Shown one piece after another: positions 1 to 9,191 of a stretch of DNA of 64,000 nt. The stretch is from an uncultured Oscillospiraceae bacterium (GTDB lineage: Bacteria; Bacillota; Clostridia; Oscillospirales; Oscillospiraceae). Within the stretch, counting starts at the first letter, position 1. Every line of letters begins with the position of its first letter. Location: positions 1 to 64,000 of the forward strand of contig CANRNU010000008.1 of assembly GCA_947632005.1 (NCBI GenBank). Direction: 5' to 3'. The translations under genes were made by a program, and so were the position numbers. The notes beneath the pieces were generated by a model, which searched no databases, was not told the DNA's origin, and saw nothing but the letters and a program-made list of their open reading frames with translations.

Positions 1-2
1 GC

Positions 3-116
3 GCGCCTTTAGGCGCCGCCAACATTATGCCCTTACAGGGCTTGTGCAGGCCACCCGCTATGCGGGTGGTCCTGACTCTTCTTCTCCGGACCGGAGAGGC
101 GTGCGCGTCTACGCGC
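3..116. other. cluster of short palindromes after the yfhO gene
   Basis: This G+C-rich stretch next to the end of the minus-strand yfhO gene holds four short inverted repeats: GCGCC 3-7 with GGCGC 12-16, CCACCCGC 51-58 with GCGGGTGG 62-69, TCTCCGG 83-89 with CCGGAGA 91-97, and GCGCG 103-107 with CGCGC 112-116. No T-run follows any of them on the minus strand, so this is not a textbook terminator. It may still end or stabilise the transcript. I see no gene in positions 1-108. Confidence 0.3.
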
Positions 117-2661
117 CGGGGCGCTTTTTCCGGGCCAGGATGATGCATGCTGTCAGGGAGGCCAGGGAGATGTAGGCGCCGGGGATGAGACCGGGCGGCA
201 TATAGCGCATGTCCAGGGTATGCTCCCCGGCTGTCACCGGGATGGCGGTGAGACAGCCCTGGACCTCCTGGGCCTGGACGGTCTCCCCGTCCAGGGTGAT
301 GTGCCAGCCGGCGTCGCAGGGAATGGTCAGCACCAGAAGGCTGTCCCCCCTGCCGGTGGTGAAGGTGCCGCTGAAATGGCTGGGGCTGAGCTTCCGGAGC
401 GGGCAGCCGCCCTCTTCCAGGGCCTGCTGATAGTCCGCCAGGACGGCGGCGTTCTCCGTGGCGAAGGCAGCCCCGGATATGGTCAGGTCCGCGGCGGCCC
501 GCATGAGCACGGTCACAGGCTCGCCGGCGGAGAAATCGCCCAGATACAGCGTCCCGTTGGCCTGGCCGTTGGCGTAATAGGCCCGGAACTCGCCGTTGAC
601 GGATACGATCACGCCCGGATAGTCCTGGATGCCGACAGCGCCGTACAGGGGGCCGTCCGCCCCGGGCGTGACGGTATAGGTCAGGGTGCCGGAACCGCTG
701 CCATCCAGGGTGTAGAGACCGCCGCCGGCGTCTGTCATGTCCTGGAGAGTCAGGACCGCCTCGGCGGGAGTATAGATGGAGGCGGCAGCCTCCGGAGCGG
801 CGGCGTCGTACAGCCCCTGGAGATAGGAGAAGGGGTCAGGGGCAGAGACGTCCGAGGCAAAGGACTCGTCCGCCGTCCAGGCCACAGGCAAGGCGTAAGG
901 ATCCTCATAGATGGTGTATTCTCCGGCGGTGGCCGTGGCCTTGTACGGCTTTTGCGTGCTGCCGGCGACCAGGTATTTTATACCAAGAAAGCTGTCGGTA
1001 CCCGCGGTCACATCCGGTCCGTACAGGCCGAACAGTCCCTGGTAGCGGGAGATGCCCAGGCGCTGGAAGAAGTCCAGGTTCTTCTGGGGGATGGTGGAGC
1101 CGTAGTGGCTGATGCCGTCATAGCCGAAGAGCATAGCCTCGCAGCGGTTTTGGTCGAAGCACTCCGGGCTCTCCGTCCGGACGAACGTGTCCCCGGTGTC
1201 CAGCGCATCCCAGGCGGCGGCCTTTGCCGATACATACGCGGACCATCTGGAGGGGCTGGAGGAGGTCTCGGTGAGCGCGTCCAGGGACAGCTTGGCATTG
1301 AGGCCCAGGTCGGTCCCGTGCACCAGCAGAATGACGGCGGCGACCGCGGCGGCCAGCCGCTTTCCGGTGCCGGGCCGGAGCAAAAGATACAGTCCCGCGC
1401 ACAGGACCGCGGCCGCAGCCCAGGTCCAGATGGCTGCGGCCCGGGAGACCAGCTCCCGGCCCGCCCCGGTCAGGGCCAGCACCGCGATCAGGGTGACGGC
1501 CACCATGGGCAGCGCCAGGTGCCGGGGAGCGGTCCCCTCCCGGAACCCGGCCAGGGCCCGATCCGCGGCGGCGATGAGCAGGAAGCTGAAGAGGAAGCTG
1601 TAGCGGTAATTGAACCAGGCTGGGACGTTCATGCCGTGCCAGACCAGATCCAGAATGGGTACCAGGAAGGAGAGGACCAGCACACCCAGCAAAAGCGCCG
1701 TCCCGATCCGCCGCCGGCGGGGGATGCGGCCATTGACGAAGTAGAGAGACGCCAGCACGCATGTCGCGACGCCGGAGAAGATGTTGGGCAGGCCAACAGG
1801 GGTCAGCTCGTTGTAGCGGAAGGACCCGGCGATCAGTTTGGAAAACAGGGCGGTTACGGGGAATTTCAGCCCCGGCTCCAGTTTGGACAGGGAGAGGCCG
1901 GCCTTGCCGCCCATCAGGGAGAAACCGGCGGGAAGGAGCACCGCCGCGGCCATCGCCCCGGCGGCGAGGCTGGCCAGCGCAAACCGGATCAGAGCCCTGC
2001 CGGGCCGGGCGCCAGGACCGGTCAAAAGCTCGTACAGGAAGAACAGCACCGAGAACAGGCACAGGATATAGCCGATGTAGAAGTTCAGGGCCAATGCTGC
2101 CGCCAAAGTGAACGCATACAGCGCCCAGCCCCGGCCTTCGGCGAGCCGGGCGATGCCCAGGGCGATCAGCGGGAGCATGATGACGCAATCATGCCACAGG
2201 TAGTTGATGCTGTAGGCGGACATATAGCCGATAAAGCCGTAGGCCAGGGCGGGAAACAGGATCCGCCAGTTCCAGCCATGGCGGGAGCCGGTGTAGACGG
2301 CCATGGTCAGGCCGCACAGCCCCACCCGGAGGATGTACAGGAGGCTGACAGCTGTCAGCAGGTCTTCCCGGGAAAACAGGCAGACGAGCAGATTGAGGGG
2401 GCTCATCAGGTAATAGGCCACGACCCCGGCCATGTTGCCCCCCAGGGTCAGGCTGGGAAGGTAGAGAAAGCTGGCCCGACCGGTCACCAGATCCCGCAGC
2501 GACCCCAGAAAAGACAGGTACTGAGAGGACATGTCCAGCACGCCAAGGCTCCGGCTGCCGAAGGGCGTCAGGCCGCATAGGAGGAAGACTGCCGCCATCA
2601 GGGCCATGGGCAGGAGGAAGGCGGTCAGCAGGATATAGGATCGTTTCGGCGCCTTTTTCAT
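109..2661 (-). CDS. YfhO-family polytopic membrane protein
   Basis: The product has 850 residues. A basic start and first membrane segment (about residues 7-30) are followed by a periplasmic-type loop and about a dozen hydrophobic helices to about residue 450. A large extracytoplasmic C-terminal region of beta type comes next, and a last membrane helix ends in KKRPGA. This layout is that of the YfhO family. In Bacillus, YfhO is linked to glycosylating lipoteichoic acid, acting as a GT-C-like enzyme that uses lipid-linked sugars; the sugar here is unknown. The start is supported by AAAGGAA just upstream and a promoter at 2697-2725. A second YfhO protein opens the glycan operon at 21736-24447, so the two may act on the same surface polymer. 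Family assignment is firm; function is by family only. Confidence 0.85.
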   Translation of the reverse strand: MKKAPKRSYILLTAFLLPMALMAAVFLLCGLTPFGSRSLGVLDMSSQYLSFLGSLRDLVTGRASFLYLPSLTLGGNMAGVVAYYLMSPLNLLVCLFSREDLLTAVSLLYILRVGLCGLTMAVYTGSRHGWNWRILFPALAYGFIGYMSAYSINYLWHDCVIMLPLIALGIARLAEGRGWALYAFTLAAALALNFYIGYILCLFSVLFFLYELLTGPGARPGRALIRFALASLAAGAMAAAVLLPAGFSLMGGKAGLSLSKLEPGLKFPVTALFSKLIAGSFRYNELTPVGLPNIFSGVATCVLASLYFVNGRIPRRRRIGTALLLGVLVLSFLVPILDLVWHGMNVPAWFNYRYSFLFSFLLIAAADRALAGFREGTAPRHLALPMVAVTLIAVLALTGAGRELVSRAAAIWTWAAAAVLCAGLYLLLRPGTGKRLAAAVAAVILLVHGTDLGLNAKLSLDALTETSSSPSRWSAYVSAKAAAWDALDTGDTFVRTESPECFDQNRCEAMLFGYDGISHYGSTIPQKNLDFFQRLGISRYQGLFGLYGPDVTAGTDSFLGIKYLVAGSTQKPYKATATAGEYTIYEDPYALPVAWTADESFASDVSAPDPFSYLQGLYDAAAPEAAASIYTPAEAVLTLQDMTDAGGGLYTLDGSGSGTLTYTVTPGADGPLYGAVGIQDYPGVIVSVNGEFRAYYANGQANGTLYLGDFSAGEPVTVLMRAAADLTISGAAFATENAAVLADYQQALEEGGCPLRKLSPSHFSGTFTTGRGDSLLVLTIPCDAGWHITLDGETVQAQEVQGCLTAIPVTAGEHTLDMRYMPPGLIPGAYISLASLTACIILARKKRPGA

Positions 2662-2696
2662 AGCATTCCTTTCACTGCGGAGATGGGATAAAATGT

Positions 2697-2725
2697 ATTA
2701 TAGCAGAAAACAAAGGATGGGACAA
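2697..2725 (-). promoter_or_regulatory. sigma-A-type promoter for yfhO
   Basis: Read on the minus strand: TTGTCC (2725-2720), a 17-nt spacer and TATAAT (2702-2697), about 36 nt before the yfhO start. It is back to back with the promoter of the divergent lipoprotein gene. Confidence 0.75.
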
Positions 2726-2741
2726 GCAGCGGGGAGAGAGC

Positions 2742-2770
2742 TTGACACATATTGCCGATACGAGTATAAT
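2742..2770 (+). promoter_or_regulatory. consensus promoter for the small lipoprotein gene
   Basis: TTGACA (2742-2747), a 17-nt spacer and TATAAT (2765-2770): a perfect match to the housekeeping consensus at both hexamers. The start would be near 2777, giving a leader of about 60 nt before the ATG at 2839. Confidence 0.9.
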
Positions 2771-2838
2771 AAACCAGCTGTGACCCGGGGAACGGGGCAG
2801 CCGAAAGACAACACGAAAACGCAAAGGAGATATCTGAC

Positions 2839-3291
2839 ATGAAAAAGACTTATATTGCCGCGCTCGTTCTGATGCTGATGCTGGCGATGCTCTGCACGGC
2901 CTGCGGCGGCTCTGACAACACGGCAAAAGAGAGTGCCACCGCGGCCCCGGAGGAGACGGAGATCCCCTCCATCACCGCACCTCCCGCCGGAGAGGGCGAC
3001 GGCCAGGAGGCCGGTCTGGCCGCTGACGACAATGCCGCCCCTGCGCAGAAGGCCAGCGGCGATGCTCTGGCCAACATGAGCGAGGAGCAGAGGAAGGCTG
3101 AAGACCTGATCGGCTCCCCTGTGGAAGACCTCTACAATGCCATCGGCGAGCCCAGCGAGATCTCCGCATATACCACCAGCTGCATGATGCCCGATGCTGA
3201 GGACGCAGTCCTGACCTATAACGGGTTCTATGTCTCCGTCACCCGCACGGCGAGCGGTGAGACATATGTCATGGGTACGTATAACGACTGA
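2839..3291 (+). CDS. small secreted lipoprotein, unknown function
   Basis: 150 residues. A lipoprotein signal runs MKKTYIAALVLML... to LCTAC (Cys 22), then comes a linker rich in Ala, Glu, Pro and Thr to about residue 70. The C-terminal 70 residues form a small folded domain (EDLIGSPVEDLYNAIGEPS...) that resembles the short SmpA/BamE-like or DUF-type modules often seen in clostridial lipoproteins; I do not assign a family. The lipobox has Cys at -3, which is unusual but tolerated. The start has AAAGGAGA eight bases upstream, a consensus promoter precedes it, and a strong terminator follows, so it is a one-gene unit. It would sit on the outer face of the membrane. The consensus promoter suggests steady, high expression. 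Confidence 0.8.
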   Translation: MKKTYIAALVLMLMLAMLCTACGGSDNTAKESATAAPEETEIPSITAPPAGEGDGQEAGLAADDNAAPAQKASGDALANMSEEQRKAEDLIGSPVEDLYNAIGEPSEISAYTTSCMMPDAEDAVLTYNGFYVSVTRTASGETYVMGTYND

Positions 3292-3310
3292 TATACCGGG
3301 AATAAAGCGA

Positions 3311-3342
3311 CCGGCCCTGTCCCACGGACAGGGCCGGTTTTT
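3311..3342 (+). terminator. intrinsic terminator of the lipoprotein gene
   Basis: A perfect 12-bp stem (3311-3322 with 3326-3337), a 3-nt loop CAC and five T residues. It also lies just past the end of the convergent glycan operon, but on that strand no T-run follows the stem. Confidence 0.9.
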
Positions 3343-3343
3343 G

Positions 3344-4366
3344 TCAGTTTTTCGCTTCCGGAATCGGACGGAGCTTGGTCAGAAAGACCGCCGGCATATA
3401 CAGATGGAGCTTAAAAAGGATGGTCAGGATCCACAGTTGATAGGTCAGCCCCCTGGCCCGCAGCAGTCGGGCCAATCCGGAGGTATGCATCTCCTGCCGG
3501 AGAAGACGGACAGCGCTGCGGAAGGTGCCGCTCTTCAGACAGCTGTCCATGTAGCAGTATGTGCGCATCAGGCAGTAGGCGTTGATCTGAGGCAGCGTGA
3601 CCGGCAGTTCCCGGCCCAAATGTGCGTTCATGTACTCCAGGCAGAGCCGGAGATTGCTCAGGTAACCGCTGCTCCGGTATTTGCTGGCGGAGTCCGACCG
3701 CCAACGGTAGGTATAGAGACACTCCGGACAGACATACAGGTCCCGGGCTCCCCCAAAGCAGGAAAACAGCATGGATACATCTTCATACATCTTGATACGT
3801 GGGTCCTGCAGGAAATGATCCAGCAGCACTTGCCGCCGGAACACTTTGGTGCAGAGGTAACCTTGAAACAGACGAGAATAGAAGGGTCCCCGCCGGTCCC
3901 AGAGCATGTAAGGATATATCTCCTTTTCCAGCCGGGCCCTGTCATAATAACCTGTCTGCGGGATGGGAGGATATTCCTTCTCACCATCGCCCTCATGGAA
4001 ATCGTGGATAAAACCAAACAGAATGATGTCAGGCCGGCCATTCTCAGAAATGGCGGTATAGATGGTCTGCAGCCAGGTGCTCTTCACGCTGTCGTCAGCG
4101 TCCACAAAGCAGATATACTCCGACCGGGCATGGTCCAGGCCGACCTTTCTGGCCACGGTCACGCCCCGGTTGGGCTGATGGATCACGACGACCCGGTCGT
4201 CCTTTTGGGCGTATTCGTCGCAGATCGCCCCGCTGTTGTCGGGAGAGCCGTCGTCCACCAGGAGGAGCTCGAAATCCCGGTGGGTCTGCGCCAGGATGCT
4301 ATCCACACATTCCCGGAGAAAAGGCTCCACCTTATAAACCGGCACGATGACAGAGAAGTCAGGCAT
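3344..4366 (-). CDS. family 2 glycosyltransferase, last gene of the glycan operon
   Basis: 340 residues from the ATG at 4366, chosen because FSVIVPVYKVEPF is the normal GT2 beginning and AGGAGGGG lies just upstream; a longer reading upstream lies out of frame inside the flippase gene. The GT-A fold is visible: VDDGS at 37-41 binds the nucleotide sugar and DADD at 89-92 is the metal-binding DxD motif. A C-terminal hydrophobic patch (LWILTILFKLHLYMPAVFL) may hold the enzyme on the membrane. It closely resembles the GT2 gene at 9350-10393, including EKEIYPYMLWDRR against EQEIYPYMLCDLR, so the two are paralogues. It overlaps the flippase by 8 nt. It should add a sugar to the lipid-linked repeat; donor and acceptor are unknown. 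Confidence 0.88.
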   Translation of the reverse strand: MPDFSVIVPVYKVEPFLRECVDSILAQTHRDFELLLVDDGSPDNSGAICDEYAQKDDRVVVIHQPNRGVTVARKVGLDHARSEYICFVDADDSVKSTWLQTIYTAISENGRPDIILFGFIHDFHEGDGEKEYPPIPQTGYYDRARLEKEIYPYMLWDRRGPFYSRLFQGYLCTKVFRRQVLLDHFLQDPRIKMYEDVSMLFSCFGGARDLYVCPECLYTYRWRSDSASKYRSSGYLSNLRLCLEYMNAHLGRELPVTLPQINAYCLMRTYCYMDSCLKSGTFRSAVRLLRQEMHTSGLARLLRARGLTYQLWILTILFKLHLYMPAVFLTKLRPIPEAKN

Positions 4367-5969
4367 TTGTGTCCCCTCCTTCGATTTGTGTTTTGGTATC
4401 GGTCTTGAATTTGGAGACGGCCAGATCCCGGAGCGAATGGATGAGGAAGCGAAACTCCACGGTACGGAAGAAACATAGGAAAAAGACAGCGCTGGGTATC
4501 GCCACGCACACGCAGCCATGGACCAGAAAACCGGCAATACCTGTCAGGGGAATGTGCCGGCAGAGCCACCAGCACAGCAGGCCAGAGCAGATGACGATGG
4601 CCTTGTAAAGGAGATTCTTGAGGAAATACCCCCGGGGAGAGCACTTCAGCGCTACCTTGTGGATGACGATGGGGTCGAAGATGATGTTGACCAGGGCGGC
4701 ACAGTTGGTACTGATGACGCACCCGGCGATGCCTACACGGGGGACTAGATAGAGGCAGACTGCCATATTTACGATCATGCCCAGAACGGGGCGGTATTTG
4801 ATCTGCTGGAACAGCCCCATGGTACCCCGACAGGTATTGAGATAGACCTTTTGGCCGTTGAGATATACCTCGATGCCGAGCCACAGGGCCAGGGGCGTGA
4901 CAGCGGTAACGCCGCTGGCGGCAGTGAAGGACGTGACGACGAACCGCGGACCCACCCACATGGAAATGAAATCGTCGGCCAGCACAGCCACGCCGATGGC
5001 CCCCACGCCGTACAGCCAGGCGGAGGAGAAATTCACCACTCGAAATACGAGCCGGGACCAGGCCAGGTTGCCGGTGGAGTACAGGCTGCCGAGGGAGGCG
5101 TTGATAGAGCGGGTGAATGTGGACAGAAAGGCCTCCAGATTTGCCCGGACCGAGATATAGTTGGCATACAGGGCGGTATAGGAAATACCAACAAATCCGG
5201 TCAGGATGATGCTGTCCGTGCCGCGGATCACAACGGCGTTCAGCTTATAGATCAACAGGGCGGAACAATCCTTAAAGAATTCCTTCAGCTCTTCCCGGGA
5301 GACACGATCGTTTACTTTTTCCTTCAGATAGGGATACCGTTTGTCGCAGATGGCGGCATACAGCAGGTTGCGCACCAGGGACTGGGCGATCATAACGCCG
5401 ATATAGACGATGAAGTTCTTGGTAAGATGCAGCGCCAGGATCTGCGCGACGCAGCCCACGATGTTGATGGCATAGCCGGTCACCTGCAGCAGATAGGTCT
5501 TCTGAGTGGCGGACACAAAGGCAGACTTGTAGGCGAAGAACCAATAGGAGGAGGCGCTGTTGAACAGGTACAGCAGGAAGATAAAAGCAGGGTTCAGCCG
5601 GAGCTCCAGAAGATGGTCGTAGTCCCGGATGAGCCGGGGCAGGAACGGGATCAGACACAGTCCCAGTCCCACGATCACCCAGCCGATGATCCGGTATACT
5701 TGGCGGTAGAGCTTCATCAGCACCTGGACCCGATGGCGGTCACCCTGTTCAATGGGCTTATAGAGCTTGAACACGATGGCGGAGCCAAAGCCCAGCTCCG
5801 TCAGGGACAGCATGGACAGGATGGAGCTGAAATAGCCCTCGATCCCCAGATAGCTGGTCCCCAGGGTGCGGATGAATACCGAGCGGATAATAAAGTTCAA
5901 AAGGACCACCAGGAAGGTGGAGATGAGATTCGTTATGAAATTGAGGAAGGAGTTCTGCGTTCGGGTCAT
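4359..5969 (-). CDS. polysaccharide flippase (PST/Wzx-type, MOP superfamily)
   Basis: 536 residues from the ATG at 5969. This start is preferred over a codon 27 nt upstream because GGAGG lies 6 nt before it and the family begins with RTQNSFLNFITNL. The protein has about 12-14 hydrophobic helices throughout, with the typical first helix and IRTLGTSYLGIEGYFSSIL, as in oligosaccharide flippases. It should move the lipid-linked repeat unit across the membrane so it can be polymerised or ligated outside. It sits between the last ATP-grasp gene and the terminal GT2 gene and overlaps the latter by 8 nt. No separate Wzy-like polymerase is obvious in the operon; the 720-residue membrane protein at 17382-19544 is the only candidate. 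Confidence 0.87.
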   Translation of the reverse strand: MTRTQNSFLNFITNLISTFLVVLLNFIIRSVFIRTLGTSYLGIEGYFSSILSMLSLTELGFGSAIVFKLYKPIEQGDRHRVQVLMKLYRQVYRIIGWVIVGLGLCLIPFLPRLIRDYDHLLELRLNPAFIFLLYLFNSASSYWFFAYKSAFVSATQKTYLLQVTGYAINIVGCVAQILALHLTKNFIVYIGVMIAQSLVRNLLYAAICDKRYPYLKEKVNDRVSREELKEFFKDCSALLIYKLNAVVIRGTDSIILTGFVGISYTALYANYISVRANLEAFLSTFTRSINASLGSLYSTGNLAWSRLVFRVVNFSSAWLYGVGAIGVAVLADDFISMWVGPRFVVTSFTAASGVTAVTPLALWLGIEVYLNGQKVYLNTCRGTMGLFQQIKYRPVLGMIVNMAVCLYLVPRVGIAGCVISTNCAALVNIIFDPIVIHKVALKCSPRGYFLKNLLYKAIVICSGLLCWWLCRHIPLTGIAGFLVHGCVCVAIPSAVFFLCFFRTVEFRFLIHSLRDLAVSKFKTDTKTQIEGGDTNA

Positions 5970-6038
5970 AAGAAGCCTCCGGGGGGCGATAGACAAAAAG
6001 AGCAGTTCAGCGTATCGCGGGAAGATTAAAGAGGTGCC

Positions 6039-7031
6039 TCAGTCGGGGCTGTTAAGCAGGTCTTTCAGTCTCTGGTACGCGCCCGGTCCGTCCAACTGAA
6101 AAACAATGTTGCCGGGATACTTGATATTGCCTTCGATGAGCTCCACGCCGTCCGGCAGGATGGCCACGTCCCAGCCGATATAGCCAATATGCTCTGTCAT
6201 GAAAGTGGCCTGGCGGACAGTGTCCAGCAGTTCATCCCAGAAGGGGACCTGAAGGCCGGGCATGATGTGTCCGGTTGTGGGATGGCATAACACGGGCATC
6301 CCGTCCAGGTCTGCACCACGAGCGGTGACAATGCCGGTCTCCAGGTCCAGGGGATAGGCCACGCCGCCGTGATGGAAGTTATCTACGAATTGCCCGGCAC
6401 CGCCGCAGCGCAGCCCGGCGCCGATAGGCACGACCCGGCTGCCCTTTCGGGCGGCAATGATGCGCACGGTATTAACAGAATCGGGGTTGACGGCGGCCAG
6501 CACAGGATGCTGTTGGATGATCTCTTCCAAGAGATACGCCCCGGAGCCAAATTTTTCCAAAAGTGTTTTGGGGTCTGTCTGGTCCCGCCGGAGGAACTGT
6601 ATGCCGTGGCCCTGGGTGCTGCGGCAGGGCTTGACCAGGAAAGTCTCGTGGCGCGCCAGAAAGGCGGCGAGCTGCTCCGGCGTGCTGTCCGGCAGGTACA
6701 GCCAATCCCGCCGGATGAACCGGGCAAAGTGCTGGTTGAACTGATATTTATCGCTGTAGAAGATCTCCTCCGTGGAGGGGTATCCATGGCACAGCAGGTC
6801 GCTTATTTTACAATTCTTCCGCCAGATGAGGAACTGATCCAGCATGGGACCGGAGTATTCGTAAAGACGAAGGGATCGAAATTCATTAACCTGTATGCGC
6901 CCGTGCAGGTAACAGCGCACAAAACCGAAAAAGAGACTGGCGACAGGCCACCCTGTCTGCTCGTGTATCTCCGACAATGTGACCATGATATGATGGAGAT
7001 ACTTTTTCTTTGCACGAATATAAGAGAGCAT
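6039..7031 (-). CDS. sugar-transfer-associated ATP-grasp protein (type A, copy 1)
   Basis: 330 residues from the ATG at 7031, which has AGAGG about 10 nt upstream; a TTG 21 nt earlier has no ribosome-binding site. ATP-grasp features are visible: Lys 134 in FLVKP, a Gly-rich STQGHG loop, Glu-Glu at 169-170 (LLEEI), the family-typical SVNTVR (185-190), Trp-Asp at 287-288 and ELIEGN (299-302 region) as metal ligands. This matches the ATP-grasp family often found beside sugar transferases (Pfam ATPgrasp_ST). ATP-grasp enzymes join an acid to an amine, hydroxyl or thiol through an acyl phosphate. Substrates here are unknown. It pairs with the gene at 7074-8165, just as the type A copy at 11601-12632 pairs with 12692-13762. 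Confidence 0.82.
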   Translation of the reverse strand: MLSYIRAKKKYLHHIMVTLSEIHEQTGWPVASLFFGFVRCYLHGRIQVNEFRSLRLYEYSGPMLDQFLIWRKNCKISDLLCHGYPSTEEIFYSDKYQFNQHFARFIRRDWLYLPDSTPEQLAAFLARHETFLVKPCRSTQGHGIQFLRRDQTDPKTLLEKFGSGAYLLEEIIQQHPVLAAVNPDSVNTVRIIAARKGSRVVPIGAGLRCGGAGQFVDNFHHGGVAYPLDLETGIVTARGADLDGMPVLCHPTTGHIMPGLQVPFWDELLDTVRQATFMTEHIGYIGWDVAILPDGVELIEGNIKYPGNIVFQLDGPGAYQRLKDLLNSPD

Positions 7032-7073
7032 ACGAATTATTCCTCTTGTCAAAGAGTATAGTGTCGAGGCAAC

Positions 7074-8165
7074 TTACAGTCGCAGCTTTTTATCCCGAAA
7101 GACTTCGGTCAGGATCTCCTCGGTCATATCACCAAAGGTTGGGCCGCAGTTTTCCTGATTCTGTCCGATATGGCAGTTGAATTCGATCAGAACCGGGTCG
7201 CCCTGCTCGTCCACCGAGAAATCCCAGCCGATCAGGGCCAAATGAGGCATTTTCAGAGCAAGATCCAACGCGGTGGCCCGGACTTTTTCCCAGGAGGGAA
7301 TGGCAAAACCTTCAAACCGGACACCTTCGTCGGTCTGCTCAACAAAGTTGTCTTTGCCTCCTTTGTGGGTATAGGCCAGCTTTTCCAGGGTCCCGTCTTC
7401 CCGCACGATTGCCTGATACCCACCTTTGGAGACGTTGTCTACCCGGCTGTCGGCGTGGCCGATGCGAAGAATGGCGGAGAGGAGGTAAGCCTTGCCGTGA
7501 AAGACCAGTGTCACCAGCCGGAGCGTGTTTACACTGGAGTGGTTGAAAGCGGCAAGGGAGGGGTGTTGGACCAGCACCCGCTGGACGATATGATCTGCCT
7601 GGACATAGTGGGTCATCATGTCCTCTATAGCAGATGGCGGAGTGTTCTCATCTACGGGTAGAAAAGATATCCCTGAACCTCCGCCCGTATCCCGCGCAGG
7701 TTTGAAGATGTATTGGCCACAGGTCAGGCGGGATGCGGCTTCTTCCGGGGTGATGGGCCGCAAATCGTCTTCCCGGTAACAGCCATCGGCATACTTGAAA
7801 ATGGTCTCAGGGCGTTTTAAACCGGGGAGGATCAGATGGTAGAGATTCTTGTCGGTCATCTGACGAACATAGCACTCGTTGTCAAAATAGGGGATGACAT
7901 AACGGCGGAAAATATCCGCCGGAATATACCGGGGGTCGACGATACCGGTGCGCAGGAAATCTCGTTTGAACCAATAAATCTTTGGCCGCACGCCAAACTG
8001 CTTCCAATATGGGACGACCTTCTCCCGGTATGCCTTATAAAATGACGCATCAAATTCGTGCTTCCGCATGGCTCTGCGGCAACGAAGGTTGAAAAAATGG
8101 CATAGGATATCCAGGTCAATGGTATAGTAAAGCCGATCATAGAGAATCTGTTTTGGCGTACGCAT
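7074..8165 (-). CDS. sugar-transfer-associated ATP-grasp protein (type B, copy 1)
   Basis: 363 residues; AGGAGGT lies 7 nt before the ATG. The N-terminal 140 residues (YWKQFG, KIYWFKRDF, RYIPADIFRRYVIPYFDN) are shared with the gene at 12692-13762 and absent from the type A copies. The ATP-grasp core follows: Lys 155, GGGSG 161-165, SVNTLR 211-216, VDNVSKGGY, IGWD 312-315 and Glu 328 / Asn 330 in LIEFN. The end, GPTFGDMTEEILTEVF, is nearly that of its paralogue (GPIFGDLTDEVLAEVF). It is the upstream member of a B-A pair with 6039-7031, separated by 42 nt. It is a likely ligase of glycan modification in the cytoplasm; acceptor and acid are not known. Confidence 0.82.
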   Translation of the reverse strand: MRTPKQILYDRLYYTIDLDILCHFFNLRCRRAMRKHEFDASFYKAYREKVVPYWKQFGVRPKIYWFKRDFLRTGIVDPRYIPADIFRRYVIPYFDNECYVRQMTDKNLYHLILPGLKRPETIFKYADGCYREDDLRPITPEEAASRLTCGQYIFKPARDTGGGSGISFLPVDENTPPSAIEDMMTHYVQADHIVQRVLVQHPSLAAFNHSSVNTLRLVTLVFHGKAYLLSAILRIGHADSRVDNVSKGGYQAIVREDGTLEKLAYTHKGGKDNFVEQTDEGVRFEGFAIPSWEKVRATALDLALKMPHLALIGWDFSVDEQGDPVLIEFNCHIGQNQENCGPTFGDMTEEILTEVFRDKKLRL

Positions 8166-8279
8166 AGGGGGGACCTCCTGAGGGGCGTCTGCAACGGGAC
8201 GAGACAGACAACAAACATAAATATATAGGTATAATATCTGTTGAAAATTAAGGGCGGCGGATTCGGAAACTGCACGATC

Positions 8280-9191
8280 TTAATGGATAGATATTTCGCC
8301 GCGGAGAAGCTGGGGCACAGCTTGGGTATAGGGCGTGTCTGGGTCCATATAAGTGTCATCGTGTTTTTCTGTGCGAGCCTCCGGAGGAGGCGGTGTCATA
8401 TAGTCGCCATAGCAGTCGGTGAGAAGCCGGTCATAGCCGACGGGAACGGGGACGGTGAGGCTCTCATAGGGAAGCATCAATGTGTCACGAAAATCCTCTG
8501 CATGCCAATAGTGCCGGATCGGGTAGAAACCATCCAGACACTGGACCATCGTGCTGTCCTGGTTCCGGGTACGGTAAAGAAATTGGAGCAGAGAGATGAG
8601 GTGTTGCCGGCCAATCAGGCCTTGGCAGAACCGGCAGATCTTATGGAGAAGGGGCTTTTCCGCCGCCGGACGGTTGGCCCGATAATCCACGCCCATAAAC
8701 AGGTATGCGACCTTTTTCCTGAGAGAGCAAAGGAAGGGAGGCCTGCAACAGTTGTCCAGTGGAAAGATAGCCAGGCACATACCCATGTGGTAGGGAGCCA
8801 GCCTGGGCCGCTCCCGTAGATAGGTTAGATCCGAATTTGTGACAGCAGTAGTGTCGCTTCGGCGGAAGCGGACCAGCATCTGGGCATAGGTCGGATCGGT
8901 GACCGGATTTTGAAGAAAATAGGGGGCATGGGTACCGAACTGCTGGTTGGTCATGCGCCAAAGTTTATCAAAGCTCTCCCGGGGCATCATGATATCTACG
9001 TCGTCATCCCAGGGGATAAAGCCTTTGTGACGGATGGTGCCCAGAAGAGTTCCGAAATACACCCAATATTTGATGCCGGCCTGCTTGCAGAGTCGATCAA
9101 ATTCCTCCAACAGATCCAGATAAACGGCGATCATCCGTTGTTTCTTTTCTGTGATTGGATAGCTGTCGTAATTTTGTTCGTTGAGACTCAT
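8280..9191 (-). CDS. LicD-family phosphotransferase
   Basis: 303 residues; AGGAG lies 6 nt before the ATG. The LicD signature is clear: YFGTLLGTIRHKGFIPWDDDVDI at 45-67, with the nucleotidyltransferase-fold Asp cluster 62-66. LicD enzymes move phosphocholine or other phospho-groups from a CDP- or similar donor to a sugar hydroxyl of teichoic acid or capsule. No choline uptake or activation genes (licA, licB, licC) are in the window, so the transferred group could be phosphocholine, phosphoethanolamine, a polyol phosphate or another residue. The gene lies in the middle of the operon between a GT2 gene and the first B-A ATP-grasp pair. The AT-rich 114-nt gap downstream and the 158-nt gap upstream (9192-9349) are the longest in the operon and could hold internal promoters, but I see no convincing one. 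Confidence 0.88.
   Translation of the reverse strand: MSLNEQNYDSYPITEKKQRMIAVYLDLLEEFDRLCKQAGIKYWVYFGTLLGTIRHKGFIPWDDDVDIMMPRESFDKLWRMTNQQFGTHAPYFLQNPVTDPTYAQMLVRFRRSDTTAVTNSDLTYLRERPRLAPYHMGMCLAIFPLDNCCRPPFLCSLRKKVAYLFMGVDYRANRPAAEKPLLHKICRFCQGLIGRQHLISLLQFLYRTRNQDSTMVQCLDGFYPIRHYWHAEDFRDTLMLPYESLTVPVPVGYDRLLTDCYGDYMTPPPPEARTEKHDDTYMDPDTPYTQAVPQLLRGEISIH

Noticed and set aside
3-116. Intrinsic terminator of the first YfhO gene
   Set aside because: Several hairpins are present but none is followed by a T-run on the minus strand, so I list it only as a palindrome cluster.
4367-4537. N-terminal extension of the GT2 gene from a TTG at 4537
   Set aside because: It lies out of frame inside the flippase gene, has no ribosome-binding site, and the GT2 family starts at the ATG at 4366.
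7032-7052. TTG start for the type A ATP-grasp gene
   Set aside because: No ribosome-binding site lies before it, whereas the ATG at 7031 has AGAGG at good spacing.
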